Source: Cuniculiplasma sp052315415 (GTDB taxonomy: Archaea; Thermoplasmatota; Thermoplasmata; Thermoplasmatales; Thermoplasmataceae). Taken from it: DNA of 64,000 bases. A program made the translations under genes and the position numbers. A model generated the notes under the pieces. That model ran no database searches. It saw only the letters and a list, made by a program, of their open reading frames with translations, and was not told where the DNA came from. Position 1 is the first letter of the stretch, and each line of letters starts with the position of its first letter. The stretch spans positions 1-64,000 of the forward strand of contig JBLSDH010000004.1 of assembly GCA_052315415.1 (NCBI GenBank), in the 5' to 3' direction. Positions 43,546 through 52,591 of this stretch are shown piece by piece.

Positions 43546-44627
43546 TTTTTAGTATATATGGTGAGTATGTCTCCATCTGAAAGTTCATAATCAATACCAA
43601 CTCTCATTTCCCTGATCTTTGAATTTTTAGAGATTACCAGTCCATATCTAAAAGAGTCAAGCATCTCCCTAGATATTTTTCTGCATGCTTCCCTTACAGT
43701 TGCCCCTTTCTTCAAAACCAGTGGTTTTTCAAAATCTGTCTCCCCTGCCCTATTTCTAAGGTATACCCTTACAAAGTCAAGGGAATTGTATATGCCATCC
43801 TTAAGTTCATCTATGCCTATCCCTGTTGCTGCAGACACTGGAAAAACCTTGCCGTACTTTTCCATGGATCTTATCTTTTCCTCATCATGTTGCATATCTA
43901 TCTTGTTAACAGCAACGATGGCGGGTATGTAAACAACATTTCCCTTGAAATATTCTATTATATCGTCCAGTGTCACGTTCTCCCTGATGTAAAGCTCTGC
44001 ATTGGTTATCTTGAATTCTTTCATGACCATTCTTATCTGTTCTTCGTCAATCTCAACGTTTTTAGGCTTTCTTATCCTTATTCCTCCACTTGATCCCTTC
44101 TTAATTCCAATATTCTTTTTTTTCTTGTTAACTTCAATACTTGCCTTTCTCAATTCTTCTATTATTCTATCCATCCCTTTGCATTCAATGTCAGTGGTTA
44201 ATATTATAAGGTCAGCAGTCCTGACCATGCTTAAAACTTCCCTTCCCCTCCCGGTTCCAAGGGCGGCATTCTCTATAATTCCAGGAAGGTCAAGAAGCTG
44301 TATCTGTGCTCCATGGTACCTTAGCATTCCCGGTATAACTTTAAGTGTTGTGAATGCATAGTTTCCAACCTCACTTTTTGTATCAGTAAGTGAATTTAAA
44401 AGGCTGCTTTTTCCAACATTTGGGTATCCCACAAATGCAACCGAAGCATCCCCGGATTTCTGTAATGAGAATCCTGTTCCTCCACCTTTTCTATGTGACT
44501 CCTGTTCCATCTGAAGTCTTGCAATCTTAGCCTTTAGCATTCCAATATGTGCTTCCGTTGCTTTATTGTATTTTGTCCTCTTTATTTCATCCTCTATCTC
44601 CTGGATTCTATCTTCAATGGTTGCCAA
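43542..44627 (-). CDS. DRG-type GTP-binding protein
   Basis: 361 residues. N-terminal coiled coil (1-50), G1 VGYPNVGKSSLLNSL near 66, G3 LLDLPGII near 111, G4 VNKID near 240, and a C-terminal TGS domain (GATVREACRKIS). This is the archaeal/eukaryotic DRG arrangement, linked to ribosomes and translation. It overlaps the convergent threonine ammonia-lyase gene by 4 nt. Confidence 0.92.
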   Translation of the reverse strand: MATIEDRIQEIEDEIKRTKYNKATEAHIGMLKAKIARLQMEQESHRKGGGTGFSLQKSGDASVAFVGYPNVGKSSLLNSLTDTKSEVGNYAFTTLKVIPGMLRYHGAQIQLLDLPGIIENAALGTGRGREVLSMVRTADLIILTTDIECKGMDRIIEELRKASIEVNKKKKNIGIKKGSSGGIRIRKPKNVEIDEEQIRMVMKEFKITNAELYIRENVTLDDIIEYFKGNVVYIPAIVAVNKIDMQHDEEKIRSMEKYGKVFPVSAATGIGIDELKDGIYNSLDFVRVYLRNRAGETDFEKPLVLKKGATVREACRKISREMLDSFRYGLVISKNSKIREMRVGIDYELSDGDILTIYTKN

Positions 44628-44772
44628 TGAAAGATGTATTCAATTCACAATTTAATATATTTGATCATTCTGAAAAGATAATGTCTTAAGATCATTCTCC
44701 TTTAATTAATAAAGTAGGTTGAATTCCATTTTTTAAATACACTTTTAAATAGTAATAAAAAATTCAAGTTGA

Positions 44773-45456
44773 ATGATGATAGATCCAGGAATATTTCTGG
44801 CAGCTCTGGGAATAATAGTTTTGGAGATGTCAGAAGCATCCGCTGTTTCAATTGCACTGGCTGCAGATCAGAAGAACATATACCCTTATCTTTACACAAC
44901 AGCCGGTGTCATAACAATTCTCATACCAACTGCCCTTGCTGGGGATTTCTTTCAGATTTTTCCAATCATATATGTAAGACTCTTTTCTGCAATACTCATC
45001 CTTTACTTTGCCCAGAGGCTGGCAAGAAGTGCAAGAAGATCAATGAAATTCCAGTATGCAAAGAATTTTCCAAAATCACACAAGGAAGAGGTTGGTGAGA
45101 AGGGCGTTAATGTTACTGCATACTCCGTGGGAATCGTGGAAGCCTTTGAGGCTGCAATAGTATTGATTGCTCTATTTCCAGAGAATTATTCTTCAACACT
45201 CATAGGGTTGATTGTTGGTGTATTAATAGTGCTTGCGTTCTCATACGTATTGAGGCAGAGTATAAGAAAACTAAAACAGGGAATAGTAAAAGTTTCAGTA
45301 TCTGCAATTCTGTTCACCTTTTCAGCCTACTGGTTCATAGAAACTATAACAACAATTAACGATATATTCCTAATACCTATGTTCGTGCTTTTCTTCATAC
45401 TGGTATATATATTTGCAACTTATGGAATTAAAAAATCAACAACTTCCCCGGCATAA
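44773..45456 (+). CDS. Multi-pass membrane protein, possible cation transporter (COG4280-like)
   Basis: 227 residues with about six to seven transmembrane segments in two similar halves: ALGIIVLEMSEASAVSIALA near the start and VGIVEAFEAAIVLIALFPEN near 125. The repeated Glu-rich motif in the membrane resembles divalent-cation transporters such as UPF0016 or Ftr1, but the identification is not firm. ATG 44773. Confidence 0.6.
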   Translation: MMIDPGIFLAALGIIVLEMSEASAVSIALAADQKNIYPYLYTTAGVITILIPTALAGDFFQIFPIIYVRLFSAILILYFAQRLARSARRSMKFQYAKNFPKSHKEEVGEKGVNVTAYSVGIVEAFEAAIVLIALFPENYSSTLIGLIVGVLIVLAFSYVLRQSIRKLKQGIVKVSVSAILFTFSAYWFIETITTINDIFLIPMFVLFFILVYIFATYGIKKSTTSPA

Positions 45457-45487
45457 AAACATTTAACTTTTGATTTCATAACTAACC

Positions 45488-46102
45488 ATGATTAATTTCA
45501 GGGAAATAATAGATATAAGCATGCCAGTGGATGATACCACCCCTGTTTACGAGGGAGATCCTCAGATTTCAATAAAGGGAATAAGAAACAAGGAAAAAAA
45601 TTACATACATATCACAGACCTGCATTTTGGAAACCATACAGGAACCCATTTTGATGCACCATTTCATATGATACCCGAAGGCAAGAAATCATCTGAAATT
45701 CCGCTTGACCATTTTATTGGAAATGCCACTGTGATCCAGGTTAATGGAGATTCGGTAAAAGTGGAAAATATACCGGAAAAACATAATGAAATAGTACTCT
45801 TCAAGACAAAAAATTCCGATTTTTCAGGGCAGTTTCATCGGGATTTCGCCTATATAGAAAAAGAAGCAGCCAAAAAACTTGCATCACACAATGTCAAGCT
45901 TGTGGGAATTGATTATCTTTCGGTTGACCCATTTGGGTTTGATTATCCACATGCGCACATGGAATTTTTACCCAGGGGTATTGTTATAGTAGAGGGGTTA
46001 AGTTTAAAAAATGTCACTCCTGGAGATTACTATTTCATAGGACTTCCCCTTAAAATTTCAACTGACGGAGCTCCAATCAGGGCAATACTTTTAAAATCAT
46101 AG
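45488..46102 (+). CDS. Cyclase/kynurenine formamidase-like hydrolase
   Basis: 204 residues. DLHFGNHTGTHFDAPFHM near residue 52 is the HxGTHxDxPxH metal-binding motif of this family; a later VGIDYLSVDP is also conserved. It may hydrolyse an N-formyl or ring amide in aromatic amino-acid breakdown, fitting the tyrosine operon elsewhere in the window, but no direct link is visible. Confidence 0.87.
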   Translation: MINFREIIDISMPVDDTTPVYEGDPQISIKGIRNKEKNYIHITDLHFGNHTGTHFDAPFHMIPEGKKSSEIPLDHFIGNATVIQVNGDSVKVENIPEKHNEIVLFKTKNSDFSGQFHRDFAYIEKEAAKKLASHNVKLVGIDYLSVDPFGFDYPHAHMEFLPRGIVIVEGLSLKNVTPGDYYFIGLPLKISTDGAPIRAILLKS

Positions 46103-46117
46103 GTATTACTGAACGAG

Positions 46118-46942
46118 ATGAAGCTCATAGAAAACTGGTTCTCAGAGAGGTATTCAGAAAATCTTCAGCTATCCTTCAGGGTGAGTGATCAGCTGCTTTC
46201 TATAAGGACTGATTACCAAAGAATAGATGTTTTTGAAACCTACGATTTTGGAAAACTACTGTCAATTGACGGCACGGTTCAGCTGACTGAGAGGGATGAA
46301 TACGTCTATCATGAAATGATAACAATGATGCCATATTACCATGCAAGGAAGAGACCTGAAAATGTCCTTGTCATAGGCGGAGGAGATGGGGGTGTTGCAG
46401 GAGAACTTCTGAAACTTGGGATTAAAAAAATTGTGAATGTTGAGATAGATGGCCATGTGGTGGAGGTATGCAGAAAGCACTTTCCTCAACTCTCATCCTC
46501 ATTCGATCAAAAGGGTGTTAATCTTATTATTGGAGACGGCATCAAATACGTAAAGGAGACAAAAGAGAAGTTTGATATGGTAATCGTTGATTCAACAGAT
46601 CCAGAGGGCCCTGCTGAAGGACTCTTTGGCAGAGACTTTTATTCCAACGTAAGAAAAATACTTTCAGAAGATGGAATTGTTGTTGCTCAGACCGGTTCAC
46701 CCTACTATCAGCCCAGGGCAATAAAAATGGCAACTGATGCAATGAAAGCAAACTTCCAATACGTTATAACTTACACAGCTTTCATTCCAACCTATCCAAG
46801 CGGTTTCTGGAGTTTTACAATGGCTGCACAATACAAGCCAGAGATCAGGGAGGAGATTAAAATTAAGGGAAAGTACTTTAACGAACAGATATGCAGAGGC
46901 TCAACTGCACTGCCACAGTTTGTCCTGGATATGATCACCTGA
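46118..46942 (+). CDS. speE: Spermidine synthase (aminopropyltransferase)
   Basis: 274 residues. LSIDGTVQLTERDEYVYHEM near 51, VLVIGGGDGGVAGELLK near 85 (binding of decarboxylated AdoMet) and IVDSTDPEGPAEGLF near 157 are the polyamine-synthase hallmarks. It builds spermidine or a related long polyamine. It ends 8 nt inside the convergent gene. Confidence 0.92.
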   Translation: MKLIENWFSERYSENLQLSFRVSDQLLSIRTDYQRIDVFETYDFGKLLSIDGTVQLTERDEYVYHEMITMMPYYHARKRPENVLVIGGGDGGVAGELLKLGIKKIVNVEIDGHVVEVCRKHFPQLSSSFDQKGVNLIIGDGIKYVKETKEKFDMVIVDSTDPEGPAEGLFGRDFYSNVRKILSEDGIVVAQTGSPYYQPRAIKMATDAMKANFQYVITYTAFIPTYPSGFWSFTMAAQYKPEIREEIKIKGKYFNEQICRGSTALPQFVLDMIT

Positions 46943-47321
46943 TCTTCCAGTAAGCTTTTCTTTCTTTTATCATCTCTTCGTAATTTTTTCCATGTTTTCT
47001 TGCAATCCTTTCAAGTTTTCTCAGATTCTTGATAAAATTTGCCTTACTTTCACTATTTATGTTCTTTCTGAAAAAATTATCATCCCTTATCCAAGCGTAG
47101 GAATAATAGAGGAAGACAAAAAAACCTATGAATGAGAGGGCAAAGACCCAGTATTGCCAGTTGCCTATTGAAACAAGGGAAAGACCAGAATTTTCTATGG
47201 CCATATTTCCTGTTATAAGGTCGTTAAATGTGATCAGGAAAAATATAAAGGAAATCACCATAAGGGCCATATAAAAGTACACATACAGGTTCTTGAAACT
47301 AAATGACATATCAGTCATCAA
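46935..47321 (-). CDS. Two-helix membrane protein, unknown
   Basis: 128 residues with transmembrane segments at about 14-34 and 55-78, then a basic, helical tail (NFIKNLRKLERIARKHGKNY). ATG 47321; ATG 47309 is a possible start. Lies at the end of the itpase-kae1 strand block but is separated by 15 nt. No family recognised. Confidence 0.65.
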   Translation of the reverse strand: MMTDMSFSFKNLYVYFYMALMVISFIFFLITFNDLITGNMAIENSGLSLVSIGNWQYWVFALSFIGFFVFLYYSYAWIRDDNFFRKNINSESKANFIKNLRKLERIARKHGKNYEEMIKERKAYWKIR

Positions 47322-47336
47322 TAAAACTTGTATATT

Positions 47337-47894
47337 TTAATTTGAGCCTTTATTCAACCATTCCATGAATTTTTCAAGAGCCCTGATCCTGTGTGAAAGC
47401 ATGTTTTTTTCATCCACGGTCATCTCTGCAAGTGATTTTTTGGAATCCACAGGTATGAATATTGGATCATATCCAAATCCATTAACTCCGGAAGGTTTTG
47501 TTGAAATATTTCCTTCCACTCTTCCAACAAATTGATCTATTTTCCCCTCATTGCAATATGATATAACGGTGACAAAAAACGCATTTCTTTTCGAAATTCC
47601 ATTCATCAATTTTAATATTCCCTCATTTCCAATTTTTTTCTGAACATAGGAGGAGTAAGGACCGGGAAAACCTTTTAAACTTTCAATGTAGAGGCCTGTA
47701 TCCTCCAGGAAAAAAGGCCCCTCAATTTTTTTATATAGATCTTCAGCACTTCTCCTGGAAATCTCCTCAGTGGTATCTGCCTGTATTTCATCATATTCAA
47801 TATTTATCCATTCGATCTTTATGTTCTTTTTTTCAGCATACTGTTTCACTTCAAGAAACTTATGTTCATTGTGGGTTACAAACTTCAGAATCAT
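47337..47894 (-). CDS. rdgB: XTP/dITP diphosphatase (HAM1/RdgB)
   Basis: 185 residues, usual size. KFVTHNEHKFLEVK at the start, FFLEDTGLYIESLKGFPGPY near 67 and GFGYDPIFIP near 135 are signatures. It removes ITP/dITP/XTP from nucleotide pools. It overlaps the Kae1-Bud32 gene by 4 nt, an arrangement widespread in archaea. Confidence 0.93.
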   Translation of the reverse strand: MILKFVTHNEHKFLEVKQYAEKKNIKIEWINIEYDEIQADTTEEISRRSAEDLYKKIEGPFFLEDTGLYIESLKGFPGPYSSYVQKKIGNEGILKLMNGISKRNAFFVTVISYCNEGKIDQFVGRVEGNISTKPSGVNGFGYDPIFIPVDSKKSLAEMTVDEKNMLSHRIRALEKFMEWLNKGSN

Positions 47895-49477
47895 GCATAT
47901 CTCCTTCTTTCTTCGATTTTTTTCATTTCTTCAATCACTTTCTCCCCATCTCTGTAGCATTTTACATAAGATTTTAGGAAAATTTTAAAGAATTTTTCCC
48001 ACTCCTCATATTTTGATTTCAAACTTTCCTTCATCAGTCTTATATCATATGCTTTTTCTGTAATATCCTCTGTTTTCTTCCCCATGGAAGGATCTATGAA
48101 ATAGGACTTTTCATCTTTGTATAATATATTGTTCAGTGTCAGATCACCATGACACAGATTCGCCTGGTGCATCTTTCCTGCCTGTTCGCCGGCATCATTC
48201 AGGCATTTTTCCATTTCAATTCCTTTTAACAATGATGCCTGTTTACCATCTATGTATTCGGCGGCATAGGAAATATCATCATATATCTTCAGGGGAAGAG
48301 GGGCATTCACACCGGCGGATCTCATCTGAAAAAGCATGGATATCTCATTTCTCATCCTTGATTTTCTTATCATATTATCCAGTTCCTCCGTTCTGTACAT
48401 TTTTTGGGGTCTGCTCTTTTTTATGCATATCAAACCTTTTATTTCTTCTATTGAAATTATGGATTCCGCCCCTTTCATCCGGTATTTGGTATTTTTGTCC
48501 TCTATCCATGGGGTTTTCACTTCATCTATTCTGTAATACTGATCTATAGCAGTATCTTCAATTTTTTGAAATCCTGAATATTTAGAAATGAGAAGCCCTG
48601 CCTGCCCTATCATTGCTCCATTGTCCATACAGTATTCAAGTGGCGTATCGAAAACTCTAACTCCATGCTCCTTGGCCATATCCGTTATCATCTGATTAAG
48701 TCGTCTGTTCCTTGCCACTCCTCCAGCGGTGAGTATTTCACCCTTTCCGGAGGTGAACAGTGCTCTTTCAAGAATCTCAACAACCATTGAAAATGAGGTT
48801 TCCTGAACACTGAAAGCTACGTCTTCAGGCCTTTCACCCTTGCCTATGAGTGAAACTGCTGCAGTATATATGCCTGAAAATGCAACATCCATTCCTCTCA
48901 CTGAATAAGGTATTTTTAGAAGCTTCTTCCCTTTTTCAGCCAGTTTTTCAATTTCAGGACCTGCTGGAAAAGGTATGTTAAGAGCCCTTCCAAGCTTATC
49001 TATCATGTTGCCTATACCAATGTCAAGAGTCTCTCCAAGAACAGAATAATGATCTGCCATATGTGCAATGATCTGTGTGTTTCCACCGGAAACATACAAC
49101 ATTACCGGATCATATGCACCGGATAACCTTCTTCCTATCTCAACATGGCCCAATGGATGATTGACACCTACGATTGGAACATTGTATTTAAGAGCAAAGG
49201 CCCTTGCTGAAGCTGCTGTGATCTTTAGAGATGGTGGCAGCCCAGGCCCCCTTGAAAAGCACACCAATTGTATATCTTCAGGCCTGATGCCTGCCTCTTC
49301 TATTGCCTTCTTAATCACAATGGGCGCATACTGGAAATGATGATCTGCTGTCTCTCTTGGATTTATCCCACCATTGGCTGGTTTGTATGTGTGAGAGACC
49401 ATTGAATAAATTTTATTCTCGTCCAGCACAGACGCACTTATTGTATGGGCCGTACCCTCTATCCCAAGAGCGAGCAT
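47891..49477 (-). CDS. Kae1-Bud32 fusion (KEOPS, tRNA t6A synthesis)
   Basis: 528 residues. Kae1 part (1-325): MLALGIEGTAHT, metal ligands in VNHPLGHVEIGR near 105, and GGVARNRRLNQM near 255. Bud32 kinase part (about 335-528): CHGDLTLNNILY near 440 and YFIDPSMGKKTED near 460. Together they form two KEOPS subunits that add threonylcarbamoyl to A37 of ANN-reading tRNAs. The fusion is known in several archaea including Thermoplasma. No length anomaly. Confidence 0.95.
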   Translation of the reverse strand: MLALGIEGTAHTISASVLDENKIYSMVSHTYKPANGGINPRETADHHFQYAPIVIKKAIEEAGIRPEDIQLVCFSRGPGLPPSLKITAASARAFALKYNVPIVGVNHPLGHVEIGRRLSGAYDPVMLYVSGGNTQIIAHMADHYSVLGETLDIGIGNMIDKLGRALNIPFPAGPEIEKLAEKGKKLLKIPYSVRGMDVAFSGIYTAAVSLIGKGERPEDVAFSVQETSFSMVVEILERALFTSGKGEILTAGGVARNRRLNQMITDMAKEHGVRVFDTPLEYCMDNGAMIGQAGLLISKYSGFQKIEDTAIDQYYRIDEVKTPWIEDKNTKYRMKGAESIISIEEIKGLICIKKSRPQKMYRTEELDNMIRKSRMRNEISMLFQMRSAGVNAPLPLKIYDDISYAAEYIDGKQASLLKGIEMEKCLNDAGEQAGKMHQANLCHGDLTLNNILYKDEKSYFIDPSMGKKTEDITEKAYDIRLMKESLKSKYEEWEKFFKIFLKSYVKCYRDGEKVIEEMKKIEERRRYA

Positions 49478-49513
49478 TAAATGTGTATGTTTTATTATTT
49501 AATACTCTTATTC

Positions 49514-50725
49514 CTATGCTTTTTTCAATGTGAACAGAGTATAGATACTTGATAAAAAGAGTATCAGAGAGCCAAGTGAACCCCACGCAAGGAGTTTAAT
49601 ATTTCTCTTAACATTGAAGTTAATAATTGAGAGTCCAAAGACCACGGAAGAAAGTGACGAAATATAGTAAAAGCTTCTGAAAATCATAAAATATGATCCC
49701 CTGTAAAACAGCTTCATAGAAAATGTATGAATAATCAGATTAATGAGTCCAAATCTGTATACCAGTTCCGCAGTCACAACGCCTCTAAAAAGTAATGAGC
49801 CAAATAGCAATATTGGAATAACAAATGTGAAAAAGCTTTCTATCTTGTAAAATCTGTTTGCCTTCTTCATTGTACCGTTTCTTATATTTTCAAAGAAATT
49901 TCTCCAAGTGGTTCTTGTCCATCTCTCCATCTGTTTCCAGAGTGACTTGAAGTTAGCCTTTGGCTCCACAGTGACATTGCAGGAGAAGCATTTCTTTGCG
50001 TAGTAGCCTTTTCTTATTACATAAGATGTAAGTTCTGCATCGTCCCCGCCCCCCTGGTATATTATTTTTCCCCTGTATTTTTTTGTCCTGAATTCTTCAG
50101 AAACCACATGATCTTTTATAAGGTCCGATCTGTACATGCAAAAAGGTCCATCAATTAGCATTACTGAACCAAAATAGTTCATGGCTTTCTGTATTTTCTC
50201 CTTTGCCCTTTCAAAAAACTCCATTGCATATCCTGTTGGTTTTCCATCGGATGTATCAAAATGAAGATTTCCACCAATCCCGCCAGTATCTGGTCTCACA
50301 TTTTTCAATAATTGGCCAACTGCATCATCCGAGGGGATAACATCTCCATCCATGAAAACAACAAATGGTGTTTCAACACTTTCCATCCCAAGGCCCATGG
50401 AATCTCTCTTTCCTGATCTAGCCTTTTTACCAATGATTTCCACATTCATACCATTTAGCGCATTCCTGTAAATTTCAGGATTTCCGTCAACAACAACTAT
50501 TGTTTTGTAAACCTGTGGGATTATGATTCTCAAAGACTCTCTTATTCTTAACGGGTCTTCGTTGTAAACCGTTACTATGCAAGTGATATCTTCCTTCCCA
50601 TAATGATTCAGAGGCTGATGTTCCTCATTCTTTTTGCTGAAATGGTAATTCAGAATATAATATAGCAAGGAAGTCATTGACCCAACCACACTCAGTAAAA
50701 TGAAGATCAGGAATTCAATTCTCAC
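49514..50725 (-). CDS. Membrane glycosyltransferase, family 2
   Basis: 403 residues. N-terminal transmembrane segment, then GT2 motifs: TCIVTVYNEDP near 48, VVVDGNPEIY near 76, VVFMDGDVIPSDDA near 124, GGGDDAELTSYV near 226 and KQMERWTRTTWRN near 263; followed by three or four transmembrane segments. This is the layout of hyaluronan/cellulose-synthase-like enzymes that make and export polysaccharide. Acceptor unknown. Confidence 0.88.
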   Translation of the reverse strand: MRIEFLIFILLSVVGSMTSLLYYILNYHFSKKNEEHQPLNHYGKEDITCIVTVYNEDPLRIRESLRIIIPQVYKTIVVVDGNPEIYRNALNGMNVEIIGKKARSGKRDSMGLGMESVETPFVVFMDGDVIPSDDAVGQLLKNVRPDTGGIGGNLHFDTSDGKPTGYAMEFFERAKEKIQKAMNYFGSVMLIDGPFCMYRSDLIKDHVVSEEFRTKKYRGKIIYQGGGDDAELTSYVIRKGYYAKKCFSCNVTVEPKANFKSLWKQMERWTRTTWRNFFENIRNGTMKKANRFYKIESFFTFVIPILLFGSLLFRGVVTAELVYRFGLINLIIHTFSMKLFYRGSYFMIFRSFYYISSLSSVVFGLSIINFNVKRNIKLLAWGSLGSLILFLSSIYTLFTLKKA

Positions 50726-50766
50726 AAATATCCATTCTCCAGCTATTTAATTGTTTATTGGTACGA

Positions 50767-51645
50767 TCATACAAACAGCACCTGCTTATCTTTCACAAAA
50801 GTGCCTTTTTGAAGATCGAGAAATGCCTGGTTTAGTTCCTCTTCTGTTGTCATCACAACAGGCCCGTACCATGCAATTCTTTCTCTCTGTGGCTTTCCAC
50901 CTATTATTATGGCCTCTGATCCATTCTGGCCTGAAACGCTGAAAGTTTCACCAGTATCTGATAAAATGATAACCTGTCCTCTTGATATTCTATTTGAATT
51001 TACTGTAATTTCTCCATTCAGGCCAAGAACTAAGATCTTTTTGCCATCCATCTCATTCAAGGTGATAGTTTCTCCATTAAATTTAAAGTGGAAGTAGGAT
51101 ATCTGGCTTGATTCATTAACATACGGGCCAGTAACATCTCCGTACTTTCCTCCTATTACCTTTACCTGTGTACCACCTTCCGTCTTATAAGTTTCAATTT
51201 CAGAACTCTTTCTGTAAATGTAGGTTGGTTTCTGCATCTTTTCCCTTGATCTGAGGTTAATCCACAACTGGACTCCATACACCTCTTTTTTTCCGCTTTT
51301 TCTCAATTCTTCATCATTGTATGCCGGCATCTCCTGATGAAAAATTCCGCTTCCGGCAACCATGCTCTGTATATCTCCTCCGTACATTCTTCCTCGATTT
51401 CCGTTGCTGTCTTCGTGATCCGTTATCCCTTTAATCTGATATGTGAGGGTCTCTATTCCTCTGTGAGGGTGCCATGGAAAACCTGCCTCATATTCCTGTG
51501 GGATATCTGAGCCGAATAAATCCATGAGAAGAAAAGGATCTGTCATTTTAAATGTATTAGGACCTCCAAAAGTCCTAAGGAGTTTTACTCCAGCACCATC
51601 ATAGGCAACTCTGCCCTGGATAATGCCTATTATACTTTTTTCCAT
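50767..51645 (-). CDS. Pirin-family protein
   Basis: 292 residues. The cupin metal site is visible as FPWHPHRGIETLTYQI near 57 and HEDSNGNRG near 78, with AGSGIFHQEMPAYN near 97, all in the pirin order. Some members are quercetinases, others regulators; role here unknown. It stands alone between the glycosyltransferase and mrp genes. Confidence 0.9.
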   Translation of the reverse strand: MEKSIIGIIQGRVAYDGAGVKLLRTFGGPNTFKMTDPFLLMDLFGSDIPQEYEAGFPWHPHRGIETLTYQIKGITDHEDSNGNRGRMYGGDIQSMVAGSGIFHQEMPAYNDEELRKSGKKEVYGVQLWINLRSREKMQKPTYIYRKSSEIETYKTEGGTQVKVIGGKYGDVTGPYVNESSQISYFHFKFNGETITLNEMDGKKILVLGLNGEITVNSNRISRGQVIILSDTGETFSVSGQNGSEAIIIGGKPQRERIAWYGPVVMTTEEELNQAFLDLQKGTFVKDKQVLFV

Positions 51646-51719
51646 GATACAGCAATGGATTTTTAATAAAAATAAGTATTATTTATTACATTCGTTGATA
51701 CTAAATTACACTTTTAATA

Positions 51720-52556
51720 TCATTTTTCAACTATTTTGATTAATTTTTGTGCAACCTCTTCATATATTTTTCTCACGGGCTCAGAAGATGTAACAGCAGG
51801 TATACCGGAATCTCCTGAACTCACAATCTCAGGAAATATGGGTATCCTTCCAAGGAAATTTATCCCCTTTTCCTTTGCAAGCCTTTCAGCTCCACCAGTC
51901 TTGAATATTTCTGTAACCTTTCCACAGTGGGGGCATGCAAAACCAGACATGTTTTCCACTATTCCAATAATATTCATCTTGAACTGCTCAGCAAAATTTA
52001 TTGCTTTCTTTGCATCATTCAAGGCAACATCCTGAGGCGTTACAACAATGATCACACCATCTATTTTAGATGGTATCATCTGGGCAACGGTTATAGCCTC
52101 ATCTCCAGTTCCAGGAGGAAAATCAATTATAATATAGTCTGTACCAGCCCATTCTGTATCCTCAAGAAAGTTGTGCATTATCCTCCCTCTCAATGCCCCC
52201 CTCCATATAAGTGCTGTATTCTCGTCAGGAAGTATGAACGCCATTGATACAACCTTAACCTTATTAAAGTTTGAAACTGCAGGTACTATTCTGTTACCAT
52301 TTGCGGACAGCTTTTCTTTTCTAATTCCAAGCATCATTGGATCATCAGGGCCATTCAGATCAGCATCTATGAGGCCAACACTCCTCTCCTTCCCAAGGGT
52401 AACCGCAAGATTGACTGAAAATGTGCTCTTTCCAACACCACCTTTACCGCTCATAACAAGTATTGTATGCTTAACTCCAAGGTATTTGTCAGATTCCTCT
52501 GGAGGGATCTGTTTTACCGGTGGAGGTTCATTGATCTTAATTGTACCTTTTGGCAT
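51720..52556 (-). CDS. Mrp/NBP35-type iron-sulfur carrier ATPase
   Basis: 278 residues. Deviant Walker A VMSGKGGVGKSTFSVNLAV near 33, IIDFPPGTGDEAITVAQ near 147, and the cluster-binding pair CPHC near 210. It is thought to carry and transfer Fe-S clusters. ATG 52556. Confidence 0.93.
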   Translation of the reverse strand: MPKGTIKINEPPPVKQIPPEESDKYLGVKHTILVMSGKGGVGKSTFSVNLAVTLGKERSVGLIDADLNGPDDPMMLGIRKEKLSANGNRIVPAVSNFNKVKVVSMAFILPDENTALIWRGALRGRIMHNFLEDTEWAGTDYIIIDFPPGTGDEAITVAQMIPSKIDGVIIVVTPQDVALNDAKKAINFAEQFKMNIIGIVENMSGFACPHCGKVTEIFKTGGAERLAKEKGINFLGRIPIFPEIVSSGDSGIPAVTSSEPVRKIYEEVAQKLIKIVEK

Positions 52557-52591
52557 GTTACCTGTATTTCATCTTATTATAAATATGAAGA